Source: Hirudo medicinalis
Taxonomy: Eukaryota; Annelida; Clitellata; Hirudinida; Hirudinidae
Assembly: GCA_011800805.1 (NCBI GenBank)
Contig: MPNW01000023.1
Span: 206,593-270,592, forward strand
DNA: 64,000 bases
Direction of reading: 5' to 3'
Position 1 is the stretch's first letter. Each line of letters begins with the position of its first letter. This document shows positions 48,160 through 59,915 of this stretch, in pieces. The position numbers and the translations under genes are program-made. The notes beneath the pieces were generated by a model. The model was not told the DNA's origin, made no database searches, and saw only the letters and a list, made by a program, of their open reading frames with translations.

Positions 48160-49886
48160 ATGAAGGTGAACATGAGTAAAATTATTGAATTAGAAGATGA
48201 TCCAGTTATTGCCGAACGCAATGTTTACCTGTCACATCACATTGCTAGGAAGCTTTTCCTCTTAGAATACATACCCCGAACAAACGATCGACCTTATGAG
48301 TTGAGCGACTCTCAGGTCAAAGTAAAACCAAATATTCCTAAACTGGAAATGAAAATTCCGATGCAAGAGTGCGAAGAATATATATGTGATCCGGATTTTA
48401 ATTTAATCCTTTCTTCTAAAAGGCCATCTCTCAAAACGCAAAATTGTGCTTTTGGAGTTTACATAAATGATGAATTTCATCTCTGCAGTCTGCCAGAAAT
48501 ATTGCAAATGTACCCTGACATAAAGAATACTATCGATTCAGAAAACAAAGAAGATGCAGGAGATGAAGAAGACAATAAAGTAGTTACATTTATCACTCCT
48601 AGAATTGCAGCCAGAGTAACTGAAGCAGAGAAAAATCGAGAGCTTGCATCATACCAATATCTTAAGAACAAGGAGGATCAGGATCCATGGGTTGATGTTA
48701 TCTGTAAGCCTGCTGACAGTCATGATATCTCCAGCATTACACATCACCTATCGTCATCATCTAAAGTGCCATCAGAGTTTTACATGACTTCTGAAAATTA
48801 TTTTGAGCTGTGCATACCACATCTTAATGATGGAGATGAACAAATACCTAAGAGAAATGCTCAAGCTCCTCTCAATCAAATTGTCTCAGGTAATTTTAAT
48901 TACTTTAAATAGGTTTCCATTGAAATAATCCAGACATGAAATTATATTAGATGTTAGTGGATTAGGTAAAGATCCATATATATATATATATAGATCTTAA
49001 AGTTTTATATATATATTTCACTGGTCCTTCCACATTGTCTAAATTTATTGGTTTTACATAATTCTTTTTCTGTGCAAAGAAGATTATGTTCCAATTATGC
49101 TTAGTTATTTGTATAGAATTTGTGTTGTATTTGTATTATTAGAGTTAACATGCAGCGGAATAATGTAAAAATCTACAATTTGAAGGTGCGCCAAATTGTA
49201 ATAATGCCATTGTATCAGAAGAAGTGCTGGTGAACTTTGCCAAAGAAAAGCTTCAGTCTCGTACTGTCATGTCTCTTCAACAATTTCAAAGCCAGATGAA
49301 TATGTCATTTGTTTCTATCAAGACAAAACAAGAGATGGAAGATGCCATCATTAAAGCTGGTGGGGTAATTCTTTCCACTTCAAAGACAAATCCAATATAT
49401 GCCATAAAGACAAAAGGTGACAAAAGAGACCCAGTGAGAGAATGTCTTGTAAATCTGCTGATAACTAAGCCTGTGCTTAAGATGAGTTATTTGAGATCCA
49501 TATTAGATAAGAATGGCCTAGAACATATATCAGAGAATGACTTGAAGTTAGTGTTAAAAGAATATTGTACCACAAAAGGAGGATCATGGATATCAAAAGG
49601 TATTTTTCTTTCCTATTTTAGACTTGGACCAGATTGTTATAATGCTACATTGATCACCTAGAGCATTGGATAAAATATTTGTTGTAAAAATTTTTCAAAT
49701 GAATTTGCAAGCTTTTATATAAGTGCTGCTCATTTGTACATTTGTGAAAATGTTGAACTTAGATGCTGCTCTTACATTTGTTATTTATGTGAAGCATATT
49801 AATAAAATTTAGTTAAGACTAGACATATTTTTTCAGCCCAAACATTTGAAGAAGATAATCAGAAAATGTCCAAGAAATCTCGATGA
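48160..49886 (+). CDS. POLR3E: RNA polymerase III subunit RPC5 (POLR3E), short form
   Basis: RPC5 pairs with RPC4 in the initiation/termination subcomplex of RNA polymerase III. Three exons in phase: 48160-48889, 49186-49599 and 49837-49886, giving 397 residues from the first ATG (an alternative start at 48172 gives MSKII). The N-terminal part shows EDDPVIAERNVYLSHHIARK, LEMKIPMQ, FHLCSLPEILQMYPDI and EDQDPWVDV, matching the dimerisation half of animal RPC5. The C-terminal part (LLITKPVLKMSYLRSIL, NDLKLVLKEYCTTKGGSWIS) matches the family's last domain. The long central part of vertebrate RPC5 (residues about 260-550) has no counterpart: only a 296-bp intron separates the halves. This approaches the size of yeast Rpc37. 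Exon 3 is a short basic tail. Confidence 0.88.
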
Positions 49887-51386
49887 AACGACTAAATTAA
49901 TAAAAATTGCTGGTGCAAATAAATGAAAGTGAATAAATTTTGGCTTAATGTTTCCATGTAAGGAACTGGTCTAGAAATGTATAGCATCAATGCAGCCCAT
50001 GAATATTTTTGCTGACAAGGGATAAATCTTACATTTTCTGTTTGTTGTCTGGACAAAAAAATACTTCTAAAACTATTGGCATTGATAGTATTTGTACATC
50101 TGACAACCATGATATTAAGCTGCTGAATCAATTACTTAATTTAGAGGGATTTTTACCCTGAGCCTCAACGATGAATTAATTATGTTATTGGCTGATGCTT
50201 TCTAACACAGAAGACCTAGAGCTTGTAAAATTATTGCAACTTGGAAAACTGGTAACTTTAGTAAAATATGCTGGGTGTTGCTTAAAAAGTTTTTAAAAAG
50301 TAGATCATAGCCCACCCCTATGGGCTTTCATTGCCAGAATAATCAATCTTGAAAAAGGAGATCCTACTTTGAAGTAGTTTTGCTATTATGAAGAAGTTGG
50401 CAAACTAGACTGAGGAGCTTGAGTGACTGAGTCATTTAAAGCTAATTTAACTAGATTTGTGGAAATAGCTTAAAGGCTAATCTTTAGAAATGACTGTTTA
50501 CACTCTTAACAGACTATCATCTTAGTTTTAACTAAGTAAACTTAGTAAACGACTAAATTGATTCTTCAAGTTCTTAGCACTTAGCCCTGATATGTTTAAA
50601 AAAAAACCACTATCGACATTCAAAAATGTCCTGGCAGATGTTTAATTTTATTTTTCAAGCCACTTGATGTAGCATTGTTGCATCAGCTGACTCAGTGACA
50701 AACGACGGAGAAGAGACATATTACAATGACAATGTTCTGATTAAATGACTACTGGATAGCAGCGTAGCCACTTATTGTCTGCCCATGGACAGGTCACTTC
50801 ATGCCACACACTAGTCTGTCTAGAGATGTGCGCTTGCCCGTCGGTACCTACAGCATTATGGAGCAGGTCTGGCAGTTCCTATCCTAATTCAAGAATGCCA
50901 GACACAAAAAGCAAAGCAATGCTGACTTATTCATGCACCTGCCTCTTACAATAAGTTGTTGGGCAATGTCTGAGCACTGTCTGACAAATGCATGACTTAT
51001 TATGGAAGAACCTCTATTCTAAAACTATTAAAGTCGAGGATTTGTTACATTCAAAATGATTTTATATTGTATAATAAATTATTTATTGTGAAGTCAAAGT
51101 TAAGAACAACAATGACAAATAATTACATTATACTTATTAAGTTAAAGTGGGCATAAAGTGAAATGATGTTTGTAAAATCATGGATATCAGAAAATGGAAT
51201 TAAAATTACATTGAATGCAAGCCAAAACAAGCTAAAACATTTTAAAACACTGTTTGCTCTTTATGATTTTAGACACAGGCCACATTTTGATCAGATAAGC
51301 TCTGGAGTTGTTGCTAATAAATTACTTAGTTGACAGATCACTGTGAAAATTCTAGGATGTTAAAATGAAAACATTAATAATAAAGA
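49887..51386. other. Convergent intergenic region, unassigned
   Basis: Convergent ends of POLR3E and the acid phosphatase gene. A somewhat GC-richer block at 50700-50960 may be repeat-derived but I do not recognise it. No gene. Confidence 0.4.
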
Positions 51387-54300
51387 TTAGATCTGGCCAT
51401 AACCAGAGTAATCCCTCTTCTTTTTTGTAATTTTGTGGCAGACTACTGTCAGAAGAATGACTAAGATGAGAATCCCAAGTGAGCATAGGATAGCAATATT
51501 GATGTAATTTGGGATAATAGCTGTAAAATGAAAGTAAATAAAAGGTAAGTAAAATGAAGTTAAATAAAATTTTATAGTTGAACACAAAATAATATATTGT
51601 ACACAAATTACTATTTTGACAACAAAATTAAGCAATGTAGATGATTGCTATCTTATAAGACCTAATTAGCAAGACCTATTTATGGGAATGTAATCAAATC
51701 GATTTAAAATCGCTTTTAAAATTAATAATAACGGCAAATTATGGAATTAAAATTATTTAACATAATTTTTAACTTATTTATAGTATATAGCAAACCATCC
51801 TGATTAGAACCATACTTTTAGTACTTAAACCATATTCTAACATTACTTTTACTTATTGGTCAAAACATGACAAGAGCTAAAATGATAAACCAGATCAGAG
51901 ATTCTTTTAACAATCACAAATTAGATCACAATAACTCACGCATGACTTCAACTTGGCATTCTTTTTCCCAATCAGACAAGGAATTTTCTTCAGTCAATTC
52001 AAGGAATTTTGAAAGAGGACACTTGACATCACAACCTAGGACAAAATGATTAATGTTAACATAGTATCAAATTGATGACTTTGGTAGATGATAACAAAAT
52101 TAAAACATGCACCATTTTTCTATGGTGATTAAATGTAATTTCAATTAAAGTAAAGTACCTCGTAAGGTAAATTTAAATGAATATTTCTCTAATATCAATC
52201 CAAACATTGAAATCAATAGATAGGCAATTCAACATTCAAAATAGCTTTTAAGATCTACCTGGTATCTGAAATTCAAAGGGTTTCTCATTGGTGTCATTTC
52301 TGTAAGAAATTACCACATAGTGATCAGTTGTTCCATTATCAAAGCTGGTCTGGAAGACATCGATCATGGCACAGGATGCATATGAAGGAGAAATACGATT
52401 GAAAACTTTCAAGGAGCTTAAGAAGGCAGACATGGTGTCATCATGCTGTTAAGAGCAAGGACAAGATTACAACAAAAAGCAAATAAACACATTAAATCAA
52501 GTTTGTTAAATATTTAGTTTTATTTATTATTTTTGTTAAATAAAATATTAAAATTTAAACTAAAAATGGCATTTAATAAGGTTAAAAATTTCAAAAACAA
52601 TTAAAGAATTTAGAAATGAAAATGGTTAAACAAAACAATTACCAAACAAATTATTCGGACCCATTTTAATTCTATAAAAGTGCAAGTCAATAAATGTTGC
52701 TAATATTGGAATCATACCACTAGGACTTATAGTTGCACAAAATTATATGAGGTAATGCAGTTAGGAGATGAAAAAAGCTGTCAACAGCTAAAGACAATAA
52801 AGCTACTTACAGCAGAATAAATGTATGCCTTTTTTACTTCTTTACTTTTTTTCACCATTGAGTTGATATCACTAATAATCTTGAAAAGTAAACTTCCTAT
52901 TTAATGAAAGTAATTTCAGTTAAATATAGTCAATTAATTGAAGAAATTCATTGCTGATGACTGAAACCATTGATTAAAGTATATCAAATCCTGTCAGTTA
53001 AATGAGTTTTGATATAACAAAACAGGTGAAATTAAAACATTAAACAGAATAGGGCCAAATGTACATAATGACATGAAGGCTCAATATGTAAACTCAAGCA
53101 TGACATATTTCTCTCAGTTGCAATGTGAAATAAAAAAAGAAAGCAAGATGAACAAAAACTGCTTTAAATTTTCATAATATTACACTTGACTGTTACTATA
53201 TATATATATATATATATTTATATTCAAGTATTTGTTGTTCGAATGTTGATCATCAATGATAAACAACTATGTGAATAATGACAAACCTCCTTTTAGTCTA
53301 GCTTCATTTTTCCTATTATACTGAAGATCAAACTGGATGGAATTCATGTCATTAAGGATTGTAAACACAGATTTTCCATAGAACTTCTCATAAACCCAAT
53401 CAGGTAGAGTGAAGTTATGCTTACTCTAAAACATATTTGTTGCTATTTAGCAATAGTTACTGAGACTTTCATTATCATGAAAATTAAAAAAATACTTAGT
53501 GCATCAAGACAACTTCTAAGATTCCACATTACATTTATATACCACACACAAATTCCCAAAGAATTAAAATTTGTGGTTCCTAATATAAGCAAAAACCAAT
53601 TGATGTAATGTATTCTAAATCAAATCTTCATCAGTCATTTTTTTCAAGATCCCACAAATTTCAACAATGGCTAAAGTCAGCAAATACTAATTGACAGTGT
53701 TGGTAAATTATTATTATGTCAATATTATATATCAATTATATTTATTCTTATTGGAATTATTTCAGTTCTGTCTCCTTACCTCACAATAAATGACATCGTG
53801 AATTTCCCAAATATTACTGATGCTAAGATTCAATTTCTTTGTTTTGTTTGAAACAAATACAAAAAATTCCTGTTGAGAAGAATTACAGTTATTTGAATCA
53901 AACTCAAAAATTAAACACATTCAGAACAGATTCTTTTGCAAAAAGAAATAAAGTAGATTGAATAAATGCTGTACTTTGTACTGGTCATGAAGGTGGGACA
54001 CTTCTTCACTCTCTAGTATCTCCTTGTAGACTTTGTCATATTTTGGGCATTTGGAATCCATGTGAAGAAGCTATATCAAGTATAAAGTTAACAACACAAA
54101 TTATTCTCTAATAAAAGATTATCTTAAAGTAATACGAACATTATCCTCCAATTTGGGAATAGTATGAACCGGAATTGGCTGCCACAACAGATTCTTATTC
54201 CAGATTTGATTTCCCGATGGAGGATATAACCCTGCCAAATTACAGTAGGCACTCATTAGAGTCCTTTCTACATCTGTACTTCTAATTTCAATCTGGGAGT

Positions 54301-55824
54301 AAGCATAAAAATAAATTTGACTTTTGAAGCAGTTATTAAAAAAAGATAAAAATAAGCTTAACAATCCAAACAACTCAAACAATCCAAGTACTCAAGAACT
54401 GCGAGTCTTTGAAATTACCTTAAAATTTTGTAATTTGGAAATATGAAAGTGAAAGAAGCATAATGGCTCCTTACAAATACATGCATTTAAGTGAAACCTT
54501 TGATAAGTTTTAAAATGTTAAGAAATGTGTAATGCGTGATGGATGTACCTACTACTGGGAAAACCCAACCCATTTGCAAGTTAAAAACAAATTATGGTAA
54601 AACACAATAATGATTCTAAAGATATAAAATTGATGATACATCATTTTTATGTTATTAAGTACTAACTTAAAAGTAATAACATTTAATAATTTAATGTTTG
54701 GATGCACACGTGCAGGTTGGCTGAACGGGTTATGTTCCTGCATGCAGCGGTAATGGCAACAGTTGCAATGTGTTCTGCTTGAAACCCAACCTGCACTGCT
54801 GCAAGTGCTGCATAAATAGTTAATAAAAAAGTGCCTCTGATGCTATGCATATGAGCGCTATATAAATGAAGTACATTTACATTTAAAGGTCTGATCAAAC
54901 TAAAGATTTCAACCATAATTATTTCAAACCTCATGTCTGTCATAGGAAGAATTTAAGAGTTTGTGCTCTGGGCTCATCATATACTTTTCTCTTAAAAACT
55001 TTCCCAATTCAAAATGTTGCTGCATTCCAAGCTGAAGTGAAAGTTGATGTTTTTAATTATTGAGTGATTAAAACTTTATGAGGGTTATAACTTTCACTAG
55101 CATTATTATTCAGTAAAATCATACAATGTCTTCAAATATTGCCTCACATGATGTACTTGATTAATAAATCTCAAATGTAATCAATTTGCTGCATTAATTA
55201 TCTTTTTTTTGCAAAAGAAACATGCTTTGCTCCAATATGTAAAAACCTTTATGAATCTCTAATTGCAATCAGATATAAAGAAAGTTTTAGGATTAATCAA
55301 CCCCTTAGATGAATTATATATTGCAATTGATGTGGGACGTCTATTCTTTGTACTAAATAAAAGCTAACCCTGGTCAACTGTCCATATCCTTGCGGCCAAT
55401 TTGATTCGTTATAGTTATTTGACTCAAAATTAACTAGGGGACTCCTGTCTCCATGACGGTAAAGCTGCATATGAAAATAACTAGTTACTCCAACAATAAT
55501 CAAATCCACAAGTTATTTATAATGATCACCAATTAACATGACTAGAAAATAAAATGGCAAAGGCTTTTATTTAAGCAATCCACAATAGGCATTAATCTCA
55601 CCTAAATTATCATTAATGATTTTTCTAACATTTTGTAACAAGCACTTAAAAAGTAACACTTGCATAATGTTTTCATTCACTTGATTCACACATTAATTGT
55701 GTAACACCAGCACAATACTTACGATGTGGGTCATAACTATTTCTTCTTTCACATCCTTTGCAGAAGTCAGAAACGGCAAAACTACGAAGCACATAGCGTA
55801 TACTAATACCATGTTCATATCCAT
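51387..55824 (-). CDS. Lysosomal acid phosphatase (histidine phosphatase family, membrane-anchored)
   Basis: Eleven exons, all GT-AG and in phase: 55824-55726, 55464-55369, 55031-54930, 54292-54140, 54070-53975, 53869-53780, 53425-53287, 52896-52811, 52445-52259, 52035-51940 and 51520-51387. The total is 425 residues, close to human ACP2 at 423. A signal peptide (MNMVLVYAMCFVVLPFLTSA) is followed by the catalytic LYRHGDRSP, then RSTDVERTLMSAYCNLAGL, the acid HDDT pair after YIYSA, and family cysteines (YCE, CDVKCP, ECQ). A transmembrane helix (IAILCSLGILILVILLTVV) and a short tail KKKRDYSGYGQI end the protein. The tail's YGQI fits the tyrosine-based Yxx-phi lysosomal sorting signal found in the ACP2 tail. 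Function: hydrolysis of phosphomonoesters in the lysosome lumen. The ACP2 versus prostatic-type name is not decided by sequence alone. Confidence 0.95.
54709..54890 (+). repeat. SINE family A, most complete copy, antisense in an acid phosphatase intron
   Basis: The head GTGCAGGTTGG at 54710-54720 pairs perfectly with CCAACCTGCAC at 54786-54796, enclosing an 87-nt fold. Inside are A-box-like TTGGCTGAACGGG and B-box-like TGTTCTGCTTGAAACCC. The tail holds AGTGCCTCTGATGCTATGC and GCGCTATATAAATGAAGTAC, ending in ACATTTACATTTAAA. Other copies lie at 3165, 30857 and 46735. Confidence 0.75.
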
Positions 55825-56540
55825 CGAAATGAACTGATTCCCAAACTAAAACTGAATTATGTAGTCGCAACTGACTATATTAGACTAAAACCAGAAAATA
55901 CAAAGAACACGGACTCACAAAAGCCTATAAAAAGAGATACAGTCACATGATATCCAAGAATGACATTTAAAACACAAAGGATGTTTTGGCCAATCAGATG
56001 ATGCGTGAATATTAATAACTACTACGTAAAATAGCTACAACATTTCTCCCACCCCACCATAGCGATAGTTAATATTCACAGTGACAAACCCAGGTGAGGG
56101 GAGATAAATACATTTTAACTGGTTTTAATTATCGTTATCTCAACATTTAACAAATATCATCGGCATAAAATTGGCAAAAAAAACTCACAGGTAGCGACCT
56201 GTGGTACTTAACTCTATCCCTACACTTAACCTTAACCCTACCTCATAAACCTGGAAATCTCAGTAGAACTGACAAAAGTTGTTGCCTGTGATTTGACTTT
56301 TGCCCGTCACTTCTCCAACCACTAATCAACTCAAAAAAATATTCACGACAAGAACATGAGGACGATTCTTGCACGTTAAAATTTGTACAGACCCCGGTTG
56401 ATTGATTAATTAAGAGCGAAATAGATATAGCGGAGCAATATTTGAACATGGCGCATGACAACTGCTTAAATTGGCAGTCTAGATTTTTTGAGGATCCCCT
56501 AACCCTGAAATTAATTAATTTAATGTTTAGTCAGACCTAG
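55825..56540. other. Upstream of acid phosphatase
   Basis: Contains the acid phosphatase 5' UTR and promoter; no gene or clear repeat seen. Confidence 0.4.
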
Positions 56541-56569
56541 GAAATGGTATTCAAACATCAAAACCAAGC

Positions 56570-57240
56570 AGAGATGGAAATAAAGTCGTACATGAACAAG
56601 AAACGCATTGGTGTCTCGGATGACCCTCTTTCCTTCTGGAAGGTGTATCGTAACGATCTACCAGCCTTAGCAAAGCTGGCAAGATTATATTTAAGCCCAT
56701 CCATCTCAAGTGATAGTGAAGGGGAGTTCAGAAGGACACGGTGAAACTTTTGCTAAAGAATGTGGAAACACTACTGTTTCTTAAGTTGTAGCGACAGCGG
56801 CATTGACGACGAAGACGAGTTCGCTACAAAGTTTAATTATAACAACGGCAACAATGCTCCGACTGACAACGTAACTGCTGGAGTAGCGTAGCAGCGTAGC
56901 GACGTAGCGGGAAGAGTAGGGGAGAGAAGGGAAGAATGCCCTGACGTCATCTGATTAAGTCATCGCTGATAGGGCTAGGATCAGCACGTGATTATGATGG
57001 ATGTGGGATCCCACAAGGTATAACTTAACATAAGCATAGTGTCATTCCATATGTTGCCCCAAGTACCTGATTTTATTCCACCAAATGACAGATTTTATGA
57101 TAACTTGCATTCTGATGTGAAATAGAAGTTCGAATATTTTAAAATGCGATTATATTTCATTTAGAAGATTTACTTCATTCCCGGCTATAAACCCCGACTA
57201 AAATTTCCCCGGTCGATTCCTAATTACCAACCTGGTATAA
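56570..57240 (+). mobile_element. hAT-derived element fragment, copy 2, split by a solo LTR
   Basis: GVSDDPLSFWKVYRNDLPAL and AKLARLYLSPSISSDSEGEF match the hAT dimerisation block and the copy at 30.3-30.8 kb. The two remain alignable through the non-coding 3' part (TTTTATTCCACCAAATGACAG, ACTTGCATTCTGATGTG). A solo LTR at 56787-57015 interrupts this copy; the other copy is uninterrupted at the same point. Confidence 0.78.
56787..57015 (-). mobile_element. Solo LTR, family a, copy 2
   Basis: 229 bp in opposite orientation to 34255-34540: ends TGTAGCGACA on the left and GGGATCCCACA on the right of the plus strand. Flanks are AAGT (56783-56786) and AGGT (57016-57019), a 4-bp duplication with one change. 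The uninterrupted hAT copy reads TTAAGTATAACTT at this point. Confidence 0.85.
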
Positions 57241-57489
57241 ATCATACATTTGTATTTTATTAAAAGTCATTATTAGTTGTAAAGTTTTTTTTTTAGACCT
57301 TAAGAAACATGATTAAATTAAAGAGGATTTGGAGGATTGCGTGCGAACGTGCCAGTAATATTCTCGTGCCTTAACTTAAAATAAGTTTATAGTACTAAAC
57401 TCGATAAACAAAACATGCGGTTGGATTCGTCTTCTTTTGCTGATTATTTTATTTCCGAATTTTGTTGCTTGGTTCGATTCTGAACTTGG

Positions 57490-59915
57490 ACCTAATACTG
57501 ACTACGAACCAATCCTAATCTCAATATGTCTCGCAAAACTGTGAAAAACGAGGAATCTGCTATGGACAGCGATGACTTTGCTGAGAAGGTGAAAGCAAAA
57601 TTAATGCCCAGTATCGAAAGACTGATGAGAGAGATCATTAAACAGGAAGTTGCAAATCTGGTTTCCGAGGCTGTCAGAAGTGAGCTGAGGTCTATGACAG
57701 CAGGATTCAACAAAATAGTTGAAGAAAATCGAAGTCTAAAAATCAGGGTTNAAAAGGAAGGAAACTGCTTATGGAAAAAAAAATTGCAGCAGTCTGAACA
57801 TGGAATGGCTTTGTGTATCTCAAAAGCACTGAATCTTCGAGGCCCGTTCGGATACAGGATCTGGAGGGGCTGGAGAAGTTGATCTAAGGCAAGAAATTTA
57901 TGTTTACCCCCTCGAAGATGGCTTCTGTTTCGAATTTTGATTTTGATTTTGATAAAGAAGATTCTGTTTTTCAATTAGAAGATATTGACCCAGACTATAA
58001 TTTTGTGAATAAGGAATTCTCACATTCATATATAACACCTGAAGATTTTGCTGGTCTGCCAAAAATTCCAATTGATATCTCATTTCTCCATATAAATTGT
58101 AGAAGCTTAACAAACAAAATTCACGACACCAACGTACTGAATAATAGGGTAAAAGCCAAAATAATTGGAACTCAAAGTCACGCTTGATCAGATCAGGAAA
58201 AATGGAGATTGCATATTGTTGGGAGATTTCAATTTTGACGTAAGGAGTTTTTGACGACATCGTTAATTCATTGCCTGCATCCATAGATCAACCAACAAGA
58301 ATAACATCAAAGAGCGCGACCGTTATCGATAACATCTTCACGAACGTATTCGATAGAAACAGTTTTTCTAAAATTATAGTAGACGACATTTCGGATCATC
58401 TTCCCATCTNCATCGCTAATTATCGGCCCATATCTGTTCTTCCGTACTTCTCCAAATATTTTGAGAAAACAATATATAATCGAACAATTTCTTTCTTGGA
58501 AAAACATTCCATTATAAAAAATAATCAATTCGGCTTTTGGCAAAACCACTCAAAATACATGCCAATCGCACTTCTCCAGACGAAAATCTCTCACAGATTG
58601 GATCAAGGTCAATTTACTGTTGGATTGTTTCTGGATCTTGCTAAGGCTTTTGACACAGTAAATCATGATATTCTCTTGGAAAAACTTCATCATTATGGTA
58701 TCCGAGGCAAATGTTTTCCTTGGTTTAAAAGTTATTTAAAAAATCGGAGTCAGATGGTTTCATATGCAAATCAAACATCGTCGTTGGCAGCTGTTAACCT
58801 GGGTGTTCCACAGGGTTCAATCTTGGGGCCACTTTTGTTTTTGATTTATATCAATGACTTGTGTAACTCCTCTGATCATCTTGAGTACTTACTGTTCGCA
58901 GATGACACAAATGTTTTTCTGTCTGGAAATAATATTACTCTAACATGAAAACTGGGCTTGAGAAGTTGGCAGAGTGGTTCAGGGCAAACCTCTTGTCTCT
59001 CAACACTAAACAAACAGTATATATGTTTTTTCATAAAGCAAGGAAAAAATTCGTCGTGGACGATTGTAACATCTATATTAGTAATTCTGTTATATCTCGT
59101 GTTGAATCGTGTAGATTTCTTGGAGTCATTATAGACCAACATCTATCATTCAAGCAACATTTTCAGTACATAGTGGCAAAGATTTCTAAAAATATTGGCA
59201 TAATTTATCGCATACGTCGTTATATAAATATAAAAACAGTAATTACTCTGTATTATTCAGTTATCTGTCCATATTTAAATTATTGTAATTTAACTTGGGC
59301 TTGTAACTACTCAACTTGCTTAAAACCTTTACTTAATCTTTAAAAAAATCTTACGTGTTGCTTTTTGTTTGCCATATAATTCTCATACCGATTATGCATT
59401 TGTAAATTTAAACATACTTAAAATTCATCAAATAAATAATTTCCATTTGGCCATTCTTATGTATAAAGTATATCACCACATGTTGCCTCGTCTTTTCGAT
59501 AGTTTGTTTTCAAAAATATCTTATTTACACACATACTCTGTTCGCTCGTCAAATAATTACAGATCAGCTTTTGCTAAATCTGTCACTGGCTCTCGTAGTA
59601 TTGTTTGCATGAGACCCAAGATTTACTCTACTGTTCCACGTAATATTACCAACCTTTCTAACCTTTACGCTTTTAAGAAGGCATTAAAACACTTTATTAA
59701 TAACTCTAAATAACCATGTGTATTACTCAATATTACTTAGTATTCCTCACATTATTGGGACATTGAAACGCAACTTTATTCATCAATGATAATAGGACGT
59801 CTGTTAGCGGGAGTTTTTCCTTTACGACGTTCCTTTTTTTCCTTTCGGTTCCAACTGGTTGTACTGGTTTTGTGTTTCAATAAAAAAAAATAAAAGGAAA
59901 AAAAAATAAAATTGT
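57490..59915 (+). pseudogene. Non-LTR retrotransposon with ORF1 and reverse transcriptase, broken
   Basis: ORF1 (57526-57882) is short, with acidic and coiled-coil-like sequence (FAEKVKAKLMPSIERLMREI, ELRSMTAGFNKIVEENRSL). ORF2 pieces follow: ISFLHINCRSLTNKI, GDCILLGDFNFDVRS and DHLPI of the endonuclease; then IANYRPISVLPYFSKYFEKT, GLFLDLAKAFDTVNHDILL, NLGVPQGSILGPLLFLIYIN and LLFADDTNVFLSGN of the reverse transcriptase; then SCRFLGVIIDQHLSFKQHFQ and the C-terminal region to TAA about 59711. The 3' end is CAATAAAAAAAAATAAAAGG, an A-rich tail. Deletions in the endonuclease, frameshifts and two N bases (57751, 58410) show the copy is dead or wrongly joined in assembly. A decayed relative is at 21120-21960. 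Confidence 0.85.

Noticed and set aside
48970..49015. Short tandem arrays such as (TA)n here and near 53197, and (CT)n near 35130, as CRISPR or regulatory arrays
   Set aside because: Simple microsatellites, with no spacers and no unit longer than a few bases.
56243..56461. 72-codon minus-strand ORF upstream of acid phosphatase
   Set aside because: No conserved features and a chance length for this region.
56783..57019. Inverted duplication of genomic DNA with 34.3-34.5 kb
   Set aside because: Similarity stops exactly at LTR-like ends and short target duplications flank both, so independent LTR insertions explain it better.
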